From Sarcocystis neurona (Eukaryota > Apicomplexa > Conoidasida > Eucoccidiorida > Sarcocystidae): a stretch of 64,000 nt of DNA. A model generated the notes under the pieces. That model saw nothing but the letters and a program-made list of their open reading frames with translations. It was not told the DNA's origin and did not search any database. Location of the stretch: positions 1,180,036 to 1,244,035 of the forward strand of contig KL647289.1 of assembly GCA_000727475.1 (NCBI GenBank), read 5' to 3'. Position 1 is the stretch's first letter; each line of letters begins with the position of its first letter. The translations under genes were made by a program, and so were the position numbers. Shown in pieces: positions 52,184 through 64,000 of the stretch.

Positions 52184-53505
52184 GCAGGTGTACAGGTGCA
52201 CAGGCTTCGGTGGCAATTGATGAGAAGTGATGAAATTAATATTGTTGCGCGTGTACAGAACATGCGCGAGCATTTCTGAAGCGAGTGGAACCTTACCGCG
52301 CCAACATTAGACTATTTCGGTGCACAATATGCGTCCAACCTGTGCTCCGGCCAGCGTATGCATACACTTAGTAAAAAACCGAAGGAGATGCAAGCACAGT
52401 ACACTGAGGCGCACAGGAGACAGGCAGCCAAGCGGTTGAGAGACGACGTACAGCAAAACTGAGAGAATCAACAGGGATATGCGGGCCGAGACAACTACTC
52501 TTACTACTCTGTATGTATACAATTACATCGGCGCCGACGTATGTGGGCTGATTTCTTCCACACTGAGGAAGGTTGAGCGTGTCCCCCGGCTGATACATGT
52601 AGGCGGTGTGGAAAGTGGTGCGCAGGCGCGTCCGCGGTGAGTCGGCCGCAGACATCGCACAGTTGCCAGTCGCTCTGGGAATGCCGAAGAAGTGGGCGAA
52701 AAACCGTAGAAAAAAAAATTCTCACGTACGGGAACTGCAGGTGTAGACGAAAACGTCATGTATCCTCTCGAAGACGCGTCCAATAGGAGGCGTTAGGGGC
52801 TTGTGGACCCTCTACGTCTCGCAGGTGACCGAGGAATGGACTACTGACAGCAAATGCATAGCCACCTGCTGTCTTCCCTTCGACACTTCTGTATTCCTAT
52901 GTGTATTTATGTCCCATATTCGGACGTATATGACATCTCCAGACTTGCTTAGCAGGATCGAGACAAACCTGCTGTACGTGAGTCAAATCTCACATTCGTG
53001 TGTATACCCATACAACTAACGCACGTACACCAATATGTGTGCATCAGCGACGTCAGAAGAACAAGACGATACGCATAGGAGATACAGGTGAACTATACGT
53101 CGTATTTCCCTAACTGCTCACTATGTATACACGTACCACTACGCGCACACTGTTCGGAACATCGAAATTACTGCTTTACGTCGCCCCAAGGGAGATTCTT
53201 TGCTTCACTATAATGGACGCCTGCATGAAGTACCGACAGTACCAACACATGCAGGACGGGACTGGCAACACGCAACCGCCTGGTGGCGCAAGGAAGTTAA
53301 CTGCCTTAGGTGTTCAGAAAATGGTAGCCAGTGACGTCTGTGTCTGGTCGAGCGCCGGCGTTGAGTCTCTAAGCTGTACATACATCGGTATACAGGCACC
53401 TACTTGAGACTGCTGCATCTTTTCAGGATACGTCACGTGAGCACTACACTCTTGTGCCCGTCCCGTGAACACTCTTCTATCTCGATAAAACTTGTAGATC
53501 TGCAG

Positions 53506-53725
53506 CGTTCACATAGTCCTGGTGACGGATTCGCAACAGGCAGTTGTAACAATTCCAGCCTTGTGTTCCAGCAGCTTCCCTGCAGCACTAAATGCGTTCT
53601 GCCGTCGCGGCCTCTCTAAATCGCCGTTGAAGTATTCTGTGGACTTCTCGCAAATCATTTTGGAGCCACTGCTTTCTCTTCGTCGGCCGTCATATTCCTT
53701 TTGTCTGCTTCTTCCTGTACTGTAG
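53506..53725 (+). CDS. Candidate terminal exon, unknown gene
   Basis: After an acceptor (GTAGATCTGCAG) the frame runs 73 codons to TAG. The peptide contains VTDSQQAVVTIPALCSSSFP and DFSQIILEPLLSLRRPSYSF, which looks like genuine protein sequence. No upstream partner exon or domain could be identified. It may belong to a gene between MQO and the PROPPIN gene that I cannot reconstruct. Confidence 0.3.
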
Positions 53726-53930
53726 TTTTGGCGTCATCTTGCAAGATAAGGACTTCTATAATGTGGCGTCTGCATCCGTCGACTGAAGTTTTGAGGTTAT
53801 TTATTTGACTTTTACCCCTGGAACACTACACGTGCTGTGAATCCACTTAAAGCCCTCAAGCTGGGCGGGCAAATCCTGTTGAAACACAGCCTTCACTATT
53901 AAGTGCTGTCGTTGAAGCTCGTCCTCCGCT

Positions 53931-55472
53931 TTGCAGCGGATTCTAGCATCTGACTGCTGTGATCGTCTTACGGGTCAACAGGGTGAAGACGCCTCGAAAT
54001 TTGCACGTGTAGACGTAAAGTATACTGACTTTAGTGCTGAACGCGGAGGTCCACCACTGAGGCTAAAGCAGAGATGTGGGTGGTGCCCTTCCACGAAACA
54101 GTCGTGCACCTCTTGCCTACGCCAGAAAAACTCTCCCCGATATCGGTGTACAAAGGGATAGGAACAATCCGGATTGCTCTATCCCGTCATAGATATAACA
54201 TGCAGGGCTTAAAGGCGCCCGGCGACGCTAGTATCCTACCAAGGTGTGACTTGTTAGACCAGACGGAGGACGCGCTCACGCGACAGTAGTTTCCGTGTCT
54301 GAAGAGGGATGCAGGAGCAGTGCGGTGTTCTTTCAGGGTTGCGGCGAAGCACTGCAGGTGCCCATCCACCACTGAATATTTCGGCAATGCTTCACCCTCC
54401 GTACTTCTTACGGAGTGTAGCGGCCCACTATTACGTTGTTGTCTCGACATACGTTGCCCGTGCATGCTCCGTAGCCTCTCGAATTGCCACATGCTGTATC
54501 TTTCTTGGGAGCTGCAGAGAATACAAGCAGTATTCTCACCACGTGCAGACAGCGCTGATCCACGCAGATTTTTCAGGGTTCCTCTATAGTTCTGCAGGTG
54601 TCTCCAGAGGTGGCAGTTATTTCTGTGTAAAGCAGGTTCATAGTCAAAGGACCAGCGTGCGCGTCTAGGAGAGTTGTGGCAGTGCGTACCACTCCAACAC
54701 CGCGGCAACAGTCGTGCACAGCAGATGACATCCCATGCGAGCGTACACACACACATCTATATATATGAATACGTGTGTATATACAGAAGTATGAATTCCC
54801 TTAGTATTCTGCCTAAGAATTCTATCTTTGCTCCACCATTGTGGCGCAAGTCAGCGCTGCCACAGAATCACGGATTTATACGGTTTCCATGTGTTCTGAA
54901 GTCTACGAAGTATCTCGTTGTTTCGCTGTCAGTACGCATAAGGAGCGTGTAACCTCTAGTTGGTGCACTGCCATTCGCTGTCATTGATGGGGAAGGAGTT
55001 ATTCGTCGGGTGCGTATGTGCTTTAACTGGATCACGGATGGGAACCGCTGAGCTGAATCGATCGCTCTTTCAACTGAGGAAGGGACGATGGCAGCACCAT
55101 ACGCACCATGGCCTTCCAAAGATGGACAACTGCCAGCAATCCAAACAGCTGCAGCAGCAACAGCAGCCGCAACAACAGCTTAAGTGGTAACATTGACGTA
55201 GGAGCAAGGGCAGGAGCAACACAACAATAGCGGTAGAAGCAGCTGCAGCAGCGGTAGTCGCGGTACCGGCTTGCACCCAGGCATCGCAGCGGCCGCGCAC
55301 TGCTCGCGCATGCGTAACCGACTGGCTTGTCAGCGGGTCTACCCTGAAAATCTGGAAATTCTACATTGGCCGTTGTAACCTCCTCTGCATGCCGCTTGTC
55401 GCCTTGTACTTTACCTTGATATCCTGGTGCACTGTTCACTGGTGAGTTCTTGCTGGCTGCTTGCTCAATCAC
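53931..55472. other. Cluster of unassigned candidate exons
   Basis: Several short open stretches have plausible splice borders but no consistent chain. On the plus strand, 53934-54161 follows a TCCGCTTTGCAG acceptor, and 54044-54289 is a 70-80-codon hydrophilic frame containing MWVVPFHETVVHLLPTPEKL. On the minus strand, two short stretches near 54598-54543 and 54353-54270 each follow CACCTGCAG and encode similar peptides with a TLK core. Also on the minus strand, 55032-55472 is a 146-codon frame starting MIEQAASKNSPVNSAPGYQG. I cannot decide the strand. Confidence 0.25.
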
Positions 55473-56466
55473 GGATTGGTTTCCTCACGTGTACGTGCTT
55501 TCCGTGCGATACAAGCTTTGTTGTCCTCGGGAAGTTTACATGCCCTGGCTTCCTTTCAGTTCTGTCTGTCGACAGTTTGCTTCACTTATCACTGCTTACC
55601 TTTTTGCATGTTTGCTAGTTGCTTACTCTTCTGTGGAAGGCATAATCGTGTTCATACATTACCCACGTTTGGGTCCTGGTTCTCTTCTTTTCGTGGTGGA
55701 GGCTCTGTACCTGGATACCAGTGACTAGCCATGTGGTGTTGCCACGTCTGTTGTCTAGGGGCTGCAAGTGGAGATGTGCTCCAGTCAAGGCACAATCGCC
55801 TCATCTTCCTTTACGAACAACTGCCTCCGCGTATTCTCGTGTAAAACATGCATCAGACAAAGATGCACACAGAGCACGGACATCGCGCGGGAGGTTTCGG
55901 GGCATGCGTCAAGCATCCGCAGTTACCCAGCAGACAGTGTATGTGATGTTTCGTCTCTAGGAGTACACAAGGTTGTACGTGAATGTACGCTATTATTCCG
56001 TAGGGGGGCGTCTACACGCAGCAAAAGGATCAACGACGTTCAGATGATGGACACCGCCCACGTGTACTACGCGCAGGACTGTAGGCGTGAACGCACTTGT
56101 TTGCCGAAGTTTTACCGATACCCGGAAGCTTACGTATCTAAGCATATACGTACAATATATCTATACAATTCTTTCTGTCCGTGTTCATACATATCTGGAA
56201 AAGATAGGACATAGTCGCGACGCCCAGGTGCTTCTTATATCGCCCACATATAAGGTTTTTTCTTTGCACCCTCTTCTCTAGCAGCGCTCAATGCTGCCAT
56301 GTTCTTTCAAAGTAGGCGCGCTGAAGCTGCGTAGCCGCGCTCTGTCCTGGCCCCTGGGCTGCATACCCTGTGAAGTGCCAACCTGAGGCCTGGGTTTTAG
56401 AGGGGGAGCAACCGCAGCAACGTAGCGTCCACCTTCTGCATGCAAACTCTTTGCACGAAAGTGAGC

Positions 56467-59400
56467 ATGGAGACACCTAGAGATCACTTGAGTCCGCGGG
56501 AGGTGTCGCTGCCTCCCGAGTCTTTCGCTCAACATAGACGGCATTCTGAGTTGTTCTCGGACAATGCACCCGATGGGGAGCTCCTTTCTCAGCAAAGTCG
56601 TGAAGTTCCTTTTCTCGGAGATTCGACACCGGCTGGTCGTGAGGAATCACTAGCAGGTAGCAGTGTGCGCAGTAGCGGGAGAACCAGTAGCAGTAGTAGC
56701 AGCCACGCAGATGAGGACGAGGACGAGGAGGCGGAAGAGCACGTCTTAACCAGATTAAGCGCAGGTGCTTCCAAGAGTGAGGCCACTTCTGAAGTGTTTT
56801 ACCCTGCTGTGTCGCATGCGGCAGGGGGGAGCCGTCCTTTTGAAGATGCAAGAGGACAGCAGGATTCAGAAGACTCGGAGCAAGCGCCTTTATCACAGGG
56901 GCACGCGTCTTCTCAGTACGCTCGCGAGTCCTACAGCAAGCGAGTGGATGCTGCAGACGAAGCACACAATAGAAACGGATGTTTTTCCTCGCAAAAGGAG
57001 ATGCCCGCAGAAGCCAAGCAAGGCAGCCAGCCCGAAACTGCGGAGTGCTGTACACGCGCGCCAGTTCGGCATACTGAAGGAGGCGTGCCGCACGCGTGTT
57101 CCTCTTTACAAGCGGTAGCTTGTTCAGCGGCGTCTGTGCCCAGTGCAGTTTCCCCGCCTTTCCTGCAGTCCCCCACCGCACACACAGATCCGTGTGCAGT
57201 GAATCGACCGTCTCTTGCAAGTACAAGTCTCGCTTTCTGCGGCTCGGAAGGCGACCATCCAATACCAGATACGTCGCTGACGTCCTCTTCAATGTTATGC
57301 GACTGTCGCTCTCCTGAGACGGAGTTTCGGGCGAACACGTGCGACGCCGCTGAACACTCTGTTTATTTGCAGTCGTACGCCTTCAACCAAGACAACACAT
57401 GCTTCTTATGTGCGACAACGGCTGGTTTCCGTGTCTTCACCTGTGCTCCTCTGTTTGAGTTTATGCGGCGAGAGTCGCCTGCGTGGGGGGAGGGCTGTTA
57501 TGAGGTGGCAGGCATGCTTTTCAGAACCAATGTATTTGCACTCGTCAGCGCAGCAGAGCAAAAGAAAGTGAAGCTTTGGGACGACCAGAAGAAGACGTTT
57601 ATCGGCGAGCTCAGGTCCAGGCAACCCGTCAGGAACGTGTGCCTTGGGCGAGAAGTCCTTGCAGTCGTAACAGAGTACACGGTACGTACGCTGCTTGTGG
57701 CGACGTGCATGTACAAGTCTAGGGAGCACCGTGTAGATCCTCTTGGTGGCGTGATACTCAATATTAACACTTGTCACAGCGTGGGCACTGGGAGGTGGTA
57801 ATTACATTCATATAAACAACAAGCGACGAATACACGTGGAGGGAAACAACTGGCTCGTACAACCTGAAACACGTGGGGTAGTGACGGCTGTCTTCCGTCC
57901 GTGTATATCAAAGCTTTAAGGCGAAGATAGGTTGTTCGCGTTTTGCCGTAGCATACGCCTGCGGTGGTGTGTATTCCGCGTTTGGTGCATATGTAAATCT
58001 GTGACGGAAGCTCCAGTGCCGGTGAAAGGTCCACCGTGTTTCACAAGAGTGCTTTCGTGAGTCGTTAAATTATATGTCGCTGAATTGGATTACGCGTTTT
58101 CTTCCACGTGTCTCGGTGTGCTGTAAGGCGCCGTGTCTGCTGCACACGCGTACTGTGGTCTATCACAAGGGGCAGCGTTCCATATCCCTTCGTGCTGACG
58201 CGTCTCTTGGCACACTTGCGAGGTATGCCCGTGAACGTATTACGCAGATCTTTCAGTGGTTTTGGTGAGGTGTGCGGAACTTCAAACGGTCAACGCTGTT
58301 CAAACCTGTCCCTCGTCGCTCGTCGAGTTCAAATTCCCACAGTGTCCGATAACTTCCTGTGACCGCCCACAAATGTGTCTGCAGTGGAAACGACAACGCC
58401 GAATAGTGCGGCACGGGCTGCACTACTCGTAGCACTCCGCTACTGCTGCAGCATCAGGGCATTGGTCGGCTTGGTTTTCGTCATGTGTTTGGGCTCTCTT
58501 TGGCGTTCCGGTTGTAACTCGCATGTGTTTGCCTTCATATCCTAAAGCCCTTCATTAGTGTCTGCTTCTTGATAGCATCAAGTTTGTCCCAGTTTGTAAG
58601 CTCGTACTCGCTGCGCTGGCGGGAAAGGGTAGGGAGGAATATTCTGTCTTCCACTCCGTGTAACACCGACGGTTGAAATGCCGGTCTCGTTATTTCGACT
58701 CGTGGACTTAATTGATATAGTATGTGCACGCGCAACGCTAGTTCTTGATCTTCGGCATGTAAGGGCACGTAGCCACAGCGTTGTACGAAGCAATTCAAAA
58801 TTTGAACTCCCTTAGTTTTGCATGTGTGTGCGTGCTTAGGTGTATGTATATCAAAGCGAGCAGATGCGGCCGTTCAGCATAATTCATACAAGGCCGAATC
58901 CCCGGGGTTTGTGCATTATCACATCTACAAGGGACGGGGACGGGTGGATTTTGGCATGCCCTGCGGTAGCCGCCGGCGCAGTGCGCGTTCAGACACCCGA
59001 TGGAGATAAGACTAGCCACGTGTTTCAAGCACATCAAACCCCTTTGGCTGTTATGGCTTTCAATTCTCGCGGCACGTGGATATCTACTGCCAGCGAGACG
59101 GGCACGGTCATACGCATTTTCTGCGCCCTTGACGGCCAGCTGCTGCACGAGCTGCGACGGGGTACCCACAGCTACGCTGTCACTTGTCTAGCGCTTCGTG
59201 CTGACGACCTGTTTTTAGCAGTTGCTTCCTCCTCGCCTACGGTTCACATATTTAAACTGGAGCAGCATGAGCATTCCCAACAGAAACACAGTTCAGAGCT
59301 GAGAAACGCCAGTCCTGCCGAAAGAGCTCTAGACCCAACTCTGACAAATACGAGTTCCAGCGGTATGCGACCTGCTGGCATCCGTCCCATTGCAGAAAGC

Positions 59401-60479
59401 CTCAACCGCGCTGACTCCGCCTCTAGTGCGGTCGCAGCTGCCTCCACAGCATCACTTTCAGCAAGCGGCAACTCTGTGACCAGCAACAGCGGCACTAGAG
59501 CTCCCGCGACGGCCGTGCCTCTGCAGCAGGCGCTGTCTGTTGGGAAGGAACTCACCTCCGTGGTCTACGACGCTTCCAAGGAAATTGTCAACGATGTCAT
59601 CAAGGTAGACATTTTTCGGTGACGCGTATGAGCAGGGATGTGGCTGACTCGTACGTTTCTGCGTGAGGTAGTTTACTTACGTTGTACCAGCGGTAATGCG
59701 TATATATCCACATTCATACGTGTTGAAGTACACAGGTACTGGACGATCGTTAGTTCCACCTCTCCTCCTTATTTGTGAGGACAACCTCCACCCGGACTTG
59801 CGGTTCCCCACCTCAATCGCGGTCTGTGTGTTTCCATGTTTAACACATGCAGGGGGTTTTTTTCAAATACTTCAGCGCCGTGCGTAGCTTTGCGCAGTTC
59901 CACGTGCCCGTCGACCAACAGGCTATTGACGTCCGCTCCCCAACGTCACACATCCTTGGGCCTCTGTGTGCCTTCGCTGGTGAAATTTCGAATCACCTTT
60001 ACCTTCTTCATCCAAACGGAGTATTCTACGAGTTTCGCTTCGATCCAAATTACGGCGACGAATGCACCCTGCTAACGGCAACGACCTGGTTTGCACCCAG
60101 ACCGGATTTCCAGATCCAGGTGAAAAATAGTGACACAAGTGCGTACGCGGGATATATATATATATATATACACGCACGTGTGCAGTTATAGGGTAGTAGG
60201 TGAGTCAACTATGTATGAGATGCCTGCCTAGGTGCACTACACTGTAGACATCAGCTTGGGGGCGACGTGTGCACGCTCCGTAAAGAAACGATGCATATGT
60301 GTAGGAAGCGTGCGCTGTAATGACATGCCCTCGTACGCACACATGCCTTGCAGAGCTGAGTGATAAAGTTGTCAAATGGATTTGTTTGTGTTGCTGCGCA
60401 GTCCCACCTGACATTACCTTCGCTTCCCTCGGAACTTGAAGGTGGACACGAAGGGGATGAATGGCAGATCGTCATGTGA
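56467..60479 (+). CDS. ATG18: PROPPIN-family WD40 beta-propeller protein (ATG18/WIPI-like), four exons
   Basis: PROPPINs bind PtdIns3P/PtdIns(3,5)P2 on endomembranes and act in autophagosome formation. In apicomplexans the ATG8 machinery they support is tied to apicoplast inheritance. The exons are 56467-57681, 58840-59604, 59853-60119 and 60402-60479. Phases are all 0 and the total is 774 aa. Residues 1-297 are a disordered Ser/Glu/Asp-rich extension. The propeller starts near residue 298 with YAFNQDNTCFLCAT. Family hallmarks follow: VKLWDD, VTEYTVYVYQ, NPRGLC, the lipid-binding LRRG at residues 510-513 (L/FRRG motif), VHIFKLE, KYFSAVRSFAQFHVP and a GVFYEF strand. The last exon ends DEWQIVM. 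Blade 6 carries an unusually long loop (about residues 547-660). The ATG at 56467 has a purine at -3 and G at +4, better context than the in-frame ATG at 56440, which would add nine residues. Which PROPPIN paralogue this is remains open. Confidence 0.88.
60152..60170. repeat. (TA)n microsatellite in the last PROPPIN intron
   Basis: A TA run lies 33 bases after the exon 3 donor, inside the 282-nt final intron. If unspliced, this intron would add about 24 residues before a stop at 60191. Confidence 0.85.
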
Positions 60480-63400
60480 GGGGACTGTTCACACGCTATA
60501 CTGTATCTGTGTGTCGTTGACATGTGTCTTGGAAAATTGGTATTTTCATTTTGCATCTGTGGAGTCTGACAAACTTGCTAATCAGTTTTACATCCCTCCG
60601 CGTGTATCGTGAGACGTCAATCTTGTGTCCATCTGCATCTTCTTTCCAAAAAAGAGATCGTAGACTGAAGCGCCCTGCCTGTGTGCGAGCAAAGCTTGGG
60701 AGTTTTGTCGGGAAAAAGCTCTCTGCGTGTCTTTCCTGTTGAACCGTTTGAGAGCATCGTAAGGATGAACGATAATACGCCTGAGTGGGGAAGGTCGAAA
60801 GAGACTTGAGCTGAATGGAAACTTGTAGCACATTGACAGACGTGCAGTTGGTTTAAACCAATTACTCCACTGCCAAAGTGCTTGCGAGTTTACTGCATGT
60901 GACCCATACATAAGTGTGTTAGCGTGGAGGTGTCACCTTCATAGAGTATGCGTTTCTGGTACATTAAACATTTGTGTCCGAAGAGATGTGCGTGTTCGTG
61001 GAAAGCTCGTGTGCATATGAGTTCACCTATCCAAGAATGTCTGTGCCCAACAGGAAGACACGTCCAGCCACGCTCGAGTGCCACCTGCGTACACGCACGT
61101 CATCCAGTCGGCCGGGGTGGAAGCCGAGCTGCAGCCGGGCCGGGCCCTCTGTGATGTGGATAATATTTTCTCGCAGACTTGGCCGTACCATGTGATGTGT
61201 TTTGCTGTATTTCAAAGGTTGTGAAGGTATTTGTCCTTCGTTGTGATGAATCTGCATGCCTAGTGTATGGTGAAGGTGATTCCACCTGAATTACGTCAAC
61301 TGTGAAACAGACTTTGGAATCCGTATTCATTGCATAGCAGCACTGATTGGATGCGTGTATGTAGGTATGCGCCTAAAAATTCACCTATGTATGTATGTAT
61401 ACATATATATGTATATTTTTGCTTTGCGTGTGTCTAAGCTATGTGCAGGGAAACAGGTTGTCTTACGATACTTGGACTGTTGAACGGTTCTGAGTGTTAC
61501 CTCTGCATGGTCAGTCCAGTTTTAGTTTTTTAAAGCAGAAGAGAACAAAGTCAGGCAGCTCCTGTGTTCCACGTCTCTTTTCTTTATGTGGTTTTGTGTA
61601 GACGCGGGCACCTCATGCCTGCTTTTTGGTAGTACGCAAGGCTAATCCATCCCACTTCTTTCCTTTGTTTTGCTATCGAGTACTTGGTGGCCTATACGCT
61701 CGACGTCCTTCTTGCAGAGCACACGTCGAATGTGGTGCGCACACCAGGCGATTGCTAGTGCAACATGCAGGGATACTCACGAAAAAGGAAAGGAGATGTT
61801 AAACATTTCCTCACGCGTTGTGCCGTAGCTGAAACTCACATCCAGCGACCAGTAATGCAGCGCATCGATGCAGTACCGTGAGATTCGACAGCTTTATTCC
61901 GAGCAATAAGGCAACCGTAGGTCATTACACACTGGATAGTACTTCTCAGTACCGTCCATCTTCCGCAGGTGCGTCGGAGCCGAACGCTCACGTACACGTG
62001 TATCTCGAAGGTGTGTCAACCTGTGTATGTACGTTCCGAGGCCATCGTGTCGCTGGAGCAGTCGATCACCATTTTGTGGCCGAAATCACCGACCTCCATT
62101 TGGAAGCGAAATGGCAGACCGTTGCCAGGTCGAGGTAGCCGACTGCCACTGCGATTGCGCGCGTTCTAGAAAATTTGCTTTAACGCGACGCAACGAAGAC
62201 GCTGCTTTAGCACATTTGCCGAGACACACTTGAGGTATGGATAACTGGCTGCCTGTGTAACAAAACACAGGGTGTCGCAGCTTCGCATACCGTGCCAAAA
62301 GGAAGATGTGTAAAGGTGGATGCACATACCCACTTGTGTCCGTTTGTATGTGCCTTGAGACTCGATACACGGCGCGGTTGGGGCTGGGGCTGCTCTCTCC
62401 CCGACAAGCAGAACTGGACTGTTCCCAGTGTTGGGGTCGTAAGCGCTTTCAAAAACGTTTACAGGGAGCTACTTTGCTACATATCAGTTTGCAATGGAGC
62501 TGAACCATGCAGGACAACTGTGCTGCTAGAGCTGCATCGATTCCTTACGCGCAGAGTGTGGCGCACATCATGAAAAAATATATACCCAGATGCATGTGTG
62601 ATTAAAGAGCACATGCATACGACTGTGCGCGTAGTCGTTTGAGATGCCATCTGCTATTCTCTCCATTAGATGTGCACCGCTAGTTCACACGCCTGGAGAA
62701 TCTGGGCTGATGCTTTATTTCAAAGACACTCCCTGACAGGGTTCGACTGCGAAGAAGACGACGCACAGCCATAAACCTCAGAGCGAGAGAAATAACACTA
62801 CACAACGTTGCACGGTGAGTACCATCTTCGGACTGTGAGCGTTGCACGGTTCTGAATGCTGAAGCAAAGTGTGTTACTCTTCAACAACGCAACTGACCGT
62901 TTCTATCCGTCCTGTGTTTCTTTACATGTGCATGAATGTACGAATATATATATATGTATGTACACAGGAAAGGGTGAATGTAATCTGTCGTGATCTTAGC
63001 GCTGATTGAGGGCGTCACTACATAGGTTTACGACATGCTGTTTGCTTTTCTTCACACATACAATTATTGCAACGTACCTCGTACCAGCGTCCACAAATCT
63101 AGTGTCGGGGGATTAGCCCGTTGGATCCTACCACACCATGTGCGTTGGTCTAAACACGAAGGCACCTTGCACTGTACAGTTAGTCCTGCTGTGTCTGTAC
63201 ACTCGAATTCTGTGCAGGGTAGCGGGAATAGCATTGCTACAATGCTTGTGACAACTGGCTTCCGACTGCATTTGCAAACTTTTGCGCACTACATTATAAC
63301 TTGTTCAGATTAAGATCGGCTTCCTCGCCAGTTGTCCGGACCAGTGTTCAGTTTTTGTGCGATACAGAAGTACGACTAATTTCACCTTTCCCGCGTGTTG

Positions 63401-63592
63401 TCGCCGACAACACAGAATAGGGTTGTCCGCTATATGCGTGGAGGCATCAGACTGAATGCGTGCACACAAGTGTTTGCGTTGAAGCTGTACTGAGAAGGCT
63501 CTGCCCGGAAGAAAAGCCTTGCAGGTGTTCTTGTCATCAAGTTTTGCACCCGCTTATTTCATCCGAAGGAGCGCGGCTCTGAGATCTTGAAA
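60480..63592. other. Spacer between the PROPPIN gene and the secreted-protein gene
   Basis: I found only short ORFs, none longer than 111 codons, and none with a convincing domain or exon chain. A GTATGTATACATATATATG-like tract lies near 61.39 kb and another near 62.94 kb. One acceptor-led open stretch at 61969-62169 (+) is weakly protein-like. The left part should hold the PROPPIN 3' untranslated region, and the right part the promoter of the next gene. Confidence 0.5.
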
Positions 63593-64000
63593 ATGAGAAA
63601 TGTTTCAGCACCCAGAACAGTGTCCATCCTAACACTGCTCGCTTTCGTGAAGACCCTCCGCTACGCCATTGCGCAGGAGGATACGGAGACGCCCGTTCGG
63701 ATCTGCTGCGAACCCCACATGGGTACGCACACGCTTCCGCCTTCACCGTATATGCAGACGTGCACTCACCCAATGTCCTTTGTGATGGCGTTAGCGTCAG
63801 GGGAAAGGGAGCTCGCAGAAGGTGCGAGAAGCAGCTTGACAAGGACATCACTGGTGTATACGTGCACTTCGTTTTCCTTTTTCCGTCAGCCTTGAGAACT
63901 GCGATAGCAGAAGATAGCCACGAATTAAACGCGGAAGAAGCTTTGGCGAACGAACTCGTGAGGTTTCGTTTCCTAGCACTATCGACGTCTGCATTCCCGG
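63593..64000 (+). CDS. 5' end of a gene for a probable secreted protein (partial)
   Basis: Exon 1 is 63593-63722. It starts MRNVSAPRTVSILTLLAFVK, a basic n-region followed by a hydrophobic core, then an AIAQEDTETPV cleavage-type region and ICCEPHM. It ends at a GGTACGC donor in phase 1. The 167-nt intron ends in a strong CCTTTTTCCGTCAG acceptor at 63889. Exon 2 resumes in the matching phase with LRTAIAEDSHELNAEEALAN and is still open at the window edge. The product is predicted to enter the secretory pathway. No family can be named from the first 80 residues. Confidence 0.6.

Noticed and set aside
52368..52655. Minus-strand frame with FHTAYMYQPGDTLNLP suggesting a PTEN-type C2 domain
   Set aside because: The resemblance is a few residues only. 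The phosphatase signature motif was not found nearby, and two other frames of the same stretch are equally open.
1..64000. tRNA, rRNA or telomeric repeats
   Set aside because: I saw no convincing tRNA arms, no rRNA-like sequence and no TTTAGGG arrays. A tRNAscan or Infernal run would be decisive.

Overview
This is nuclear DNA of an intron-rich eukaryote, most likely a coccidian apicomplexan of the Eimeria/Cyclospora group, with Eimeria favoured. Four things point there. GC content is near 50%. CAG/GCA/AGC triplet tracts run through exons as poly-Gln, poly-Ala and poly-Ser, a known Eimeria trait. Introns are short to kilobase-sized, with GT-AG borders and (GT)n, (TA)n and TGTGTATATA-type alternating repeats. 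The respiratory gene present is a mitochondrial malate:quinone oxidoreductase, the apicomplexan substitute for mitochondrial malate dehydrogenase. There are no operons, bacterial promoters, phage, CRISPR or insertion sequences.

Layout. 1-13.6 kb: the far left (1-1.45 kb) looks like the 3' part of an Ala-rich gene plus a 150-bp in-frame duplication. 1.5-11.6 kb has no gene I can model. 11.6-13.6 kb is CAG-rich and of unclear coding status. 13.66-35.06 kb (+): one very large exportin-5/HASTY-like karyopherin gene. I rebuilt it from sixteen exons whose splice phases all agree and whose lengths sum to 6057 nt (2018 codons plus stop). 36.6-38.75 kb (+): a candidate four-exon membrane protein and a clear helical protein of unknown function that overlap, or are fused, at their junction. 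40.55-41.0 kb (-): a candidate small membrane protein with a mitochondrial-type N-terminus. 41-45.3 kb: several weak candidate exons and small tandem duplications. 45.74-50.98 kb (-): malate:quinone oxidoreductase, eight phase-consistent exons, 577 aa. 51-56.4 kb: candidate exons only. 56.47-60.48 kb (+): a PROPPIN (ATG18/WIPI) beta-propeller protein, four exons, 774 aa. 60.5-63.6 kb: nothing clear. 63.59-64.0 kb (+): the 5' end of a gene for a probable secreted protein, cut by the window edge.

The genes are independent housekeeping units rather than a pathway: nuclear export of RNA, malate oxidation into the ubiquinone pool, and phosphoinositide-dependent autophagy or apicoplast maintenance. 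I see no obvious new multi-gene system. The most unusual items are the expanded, repeat-laden exportin gene (a GC-AG intron and a duplicated 5' splice site), the PROPPIN with a roughly 300-residue N-terminal extension and a greatly enlarged membrane loop, and the overlapping gene pair at 37.6 kb. Exon models were made by eye from splice signals, phase and remembered family features, so individual borders may be off by a few bases.
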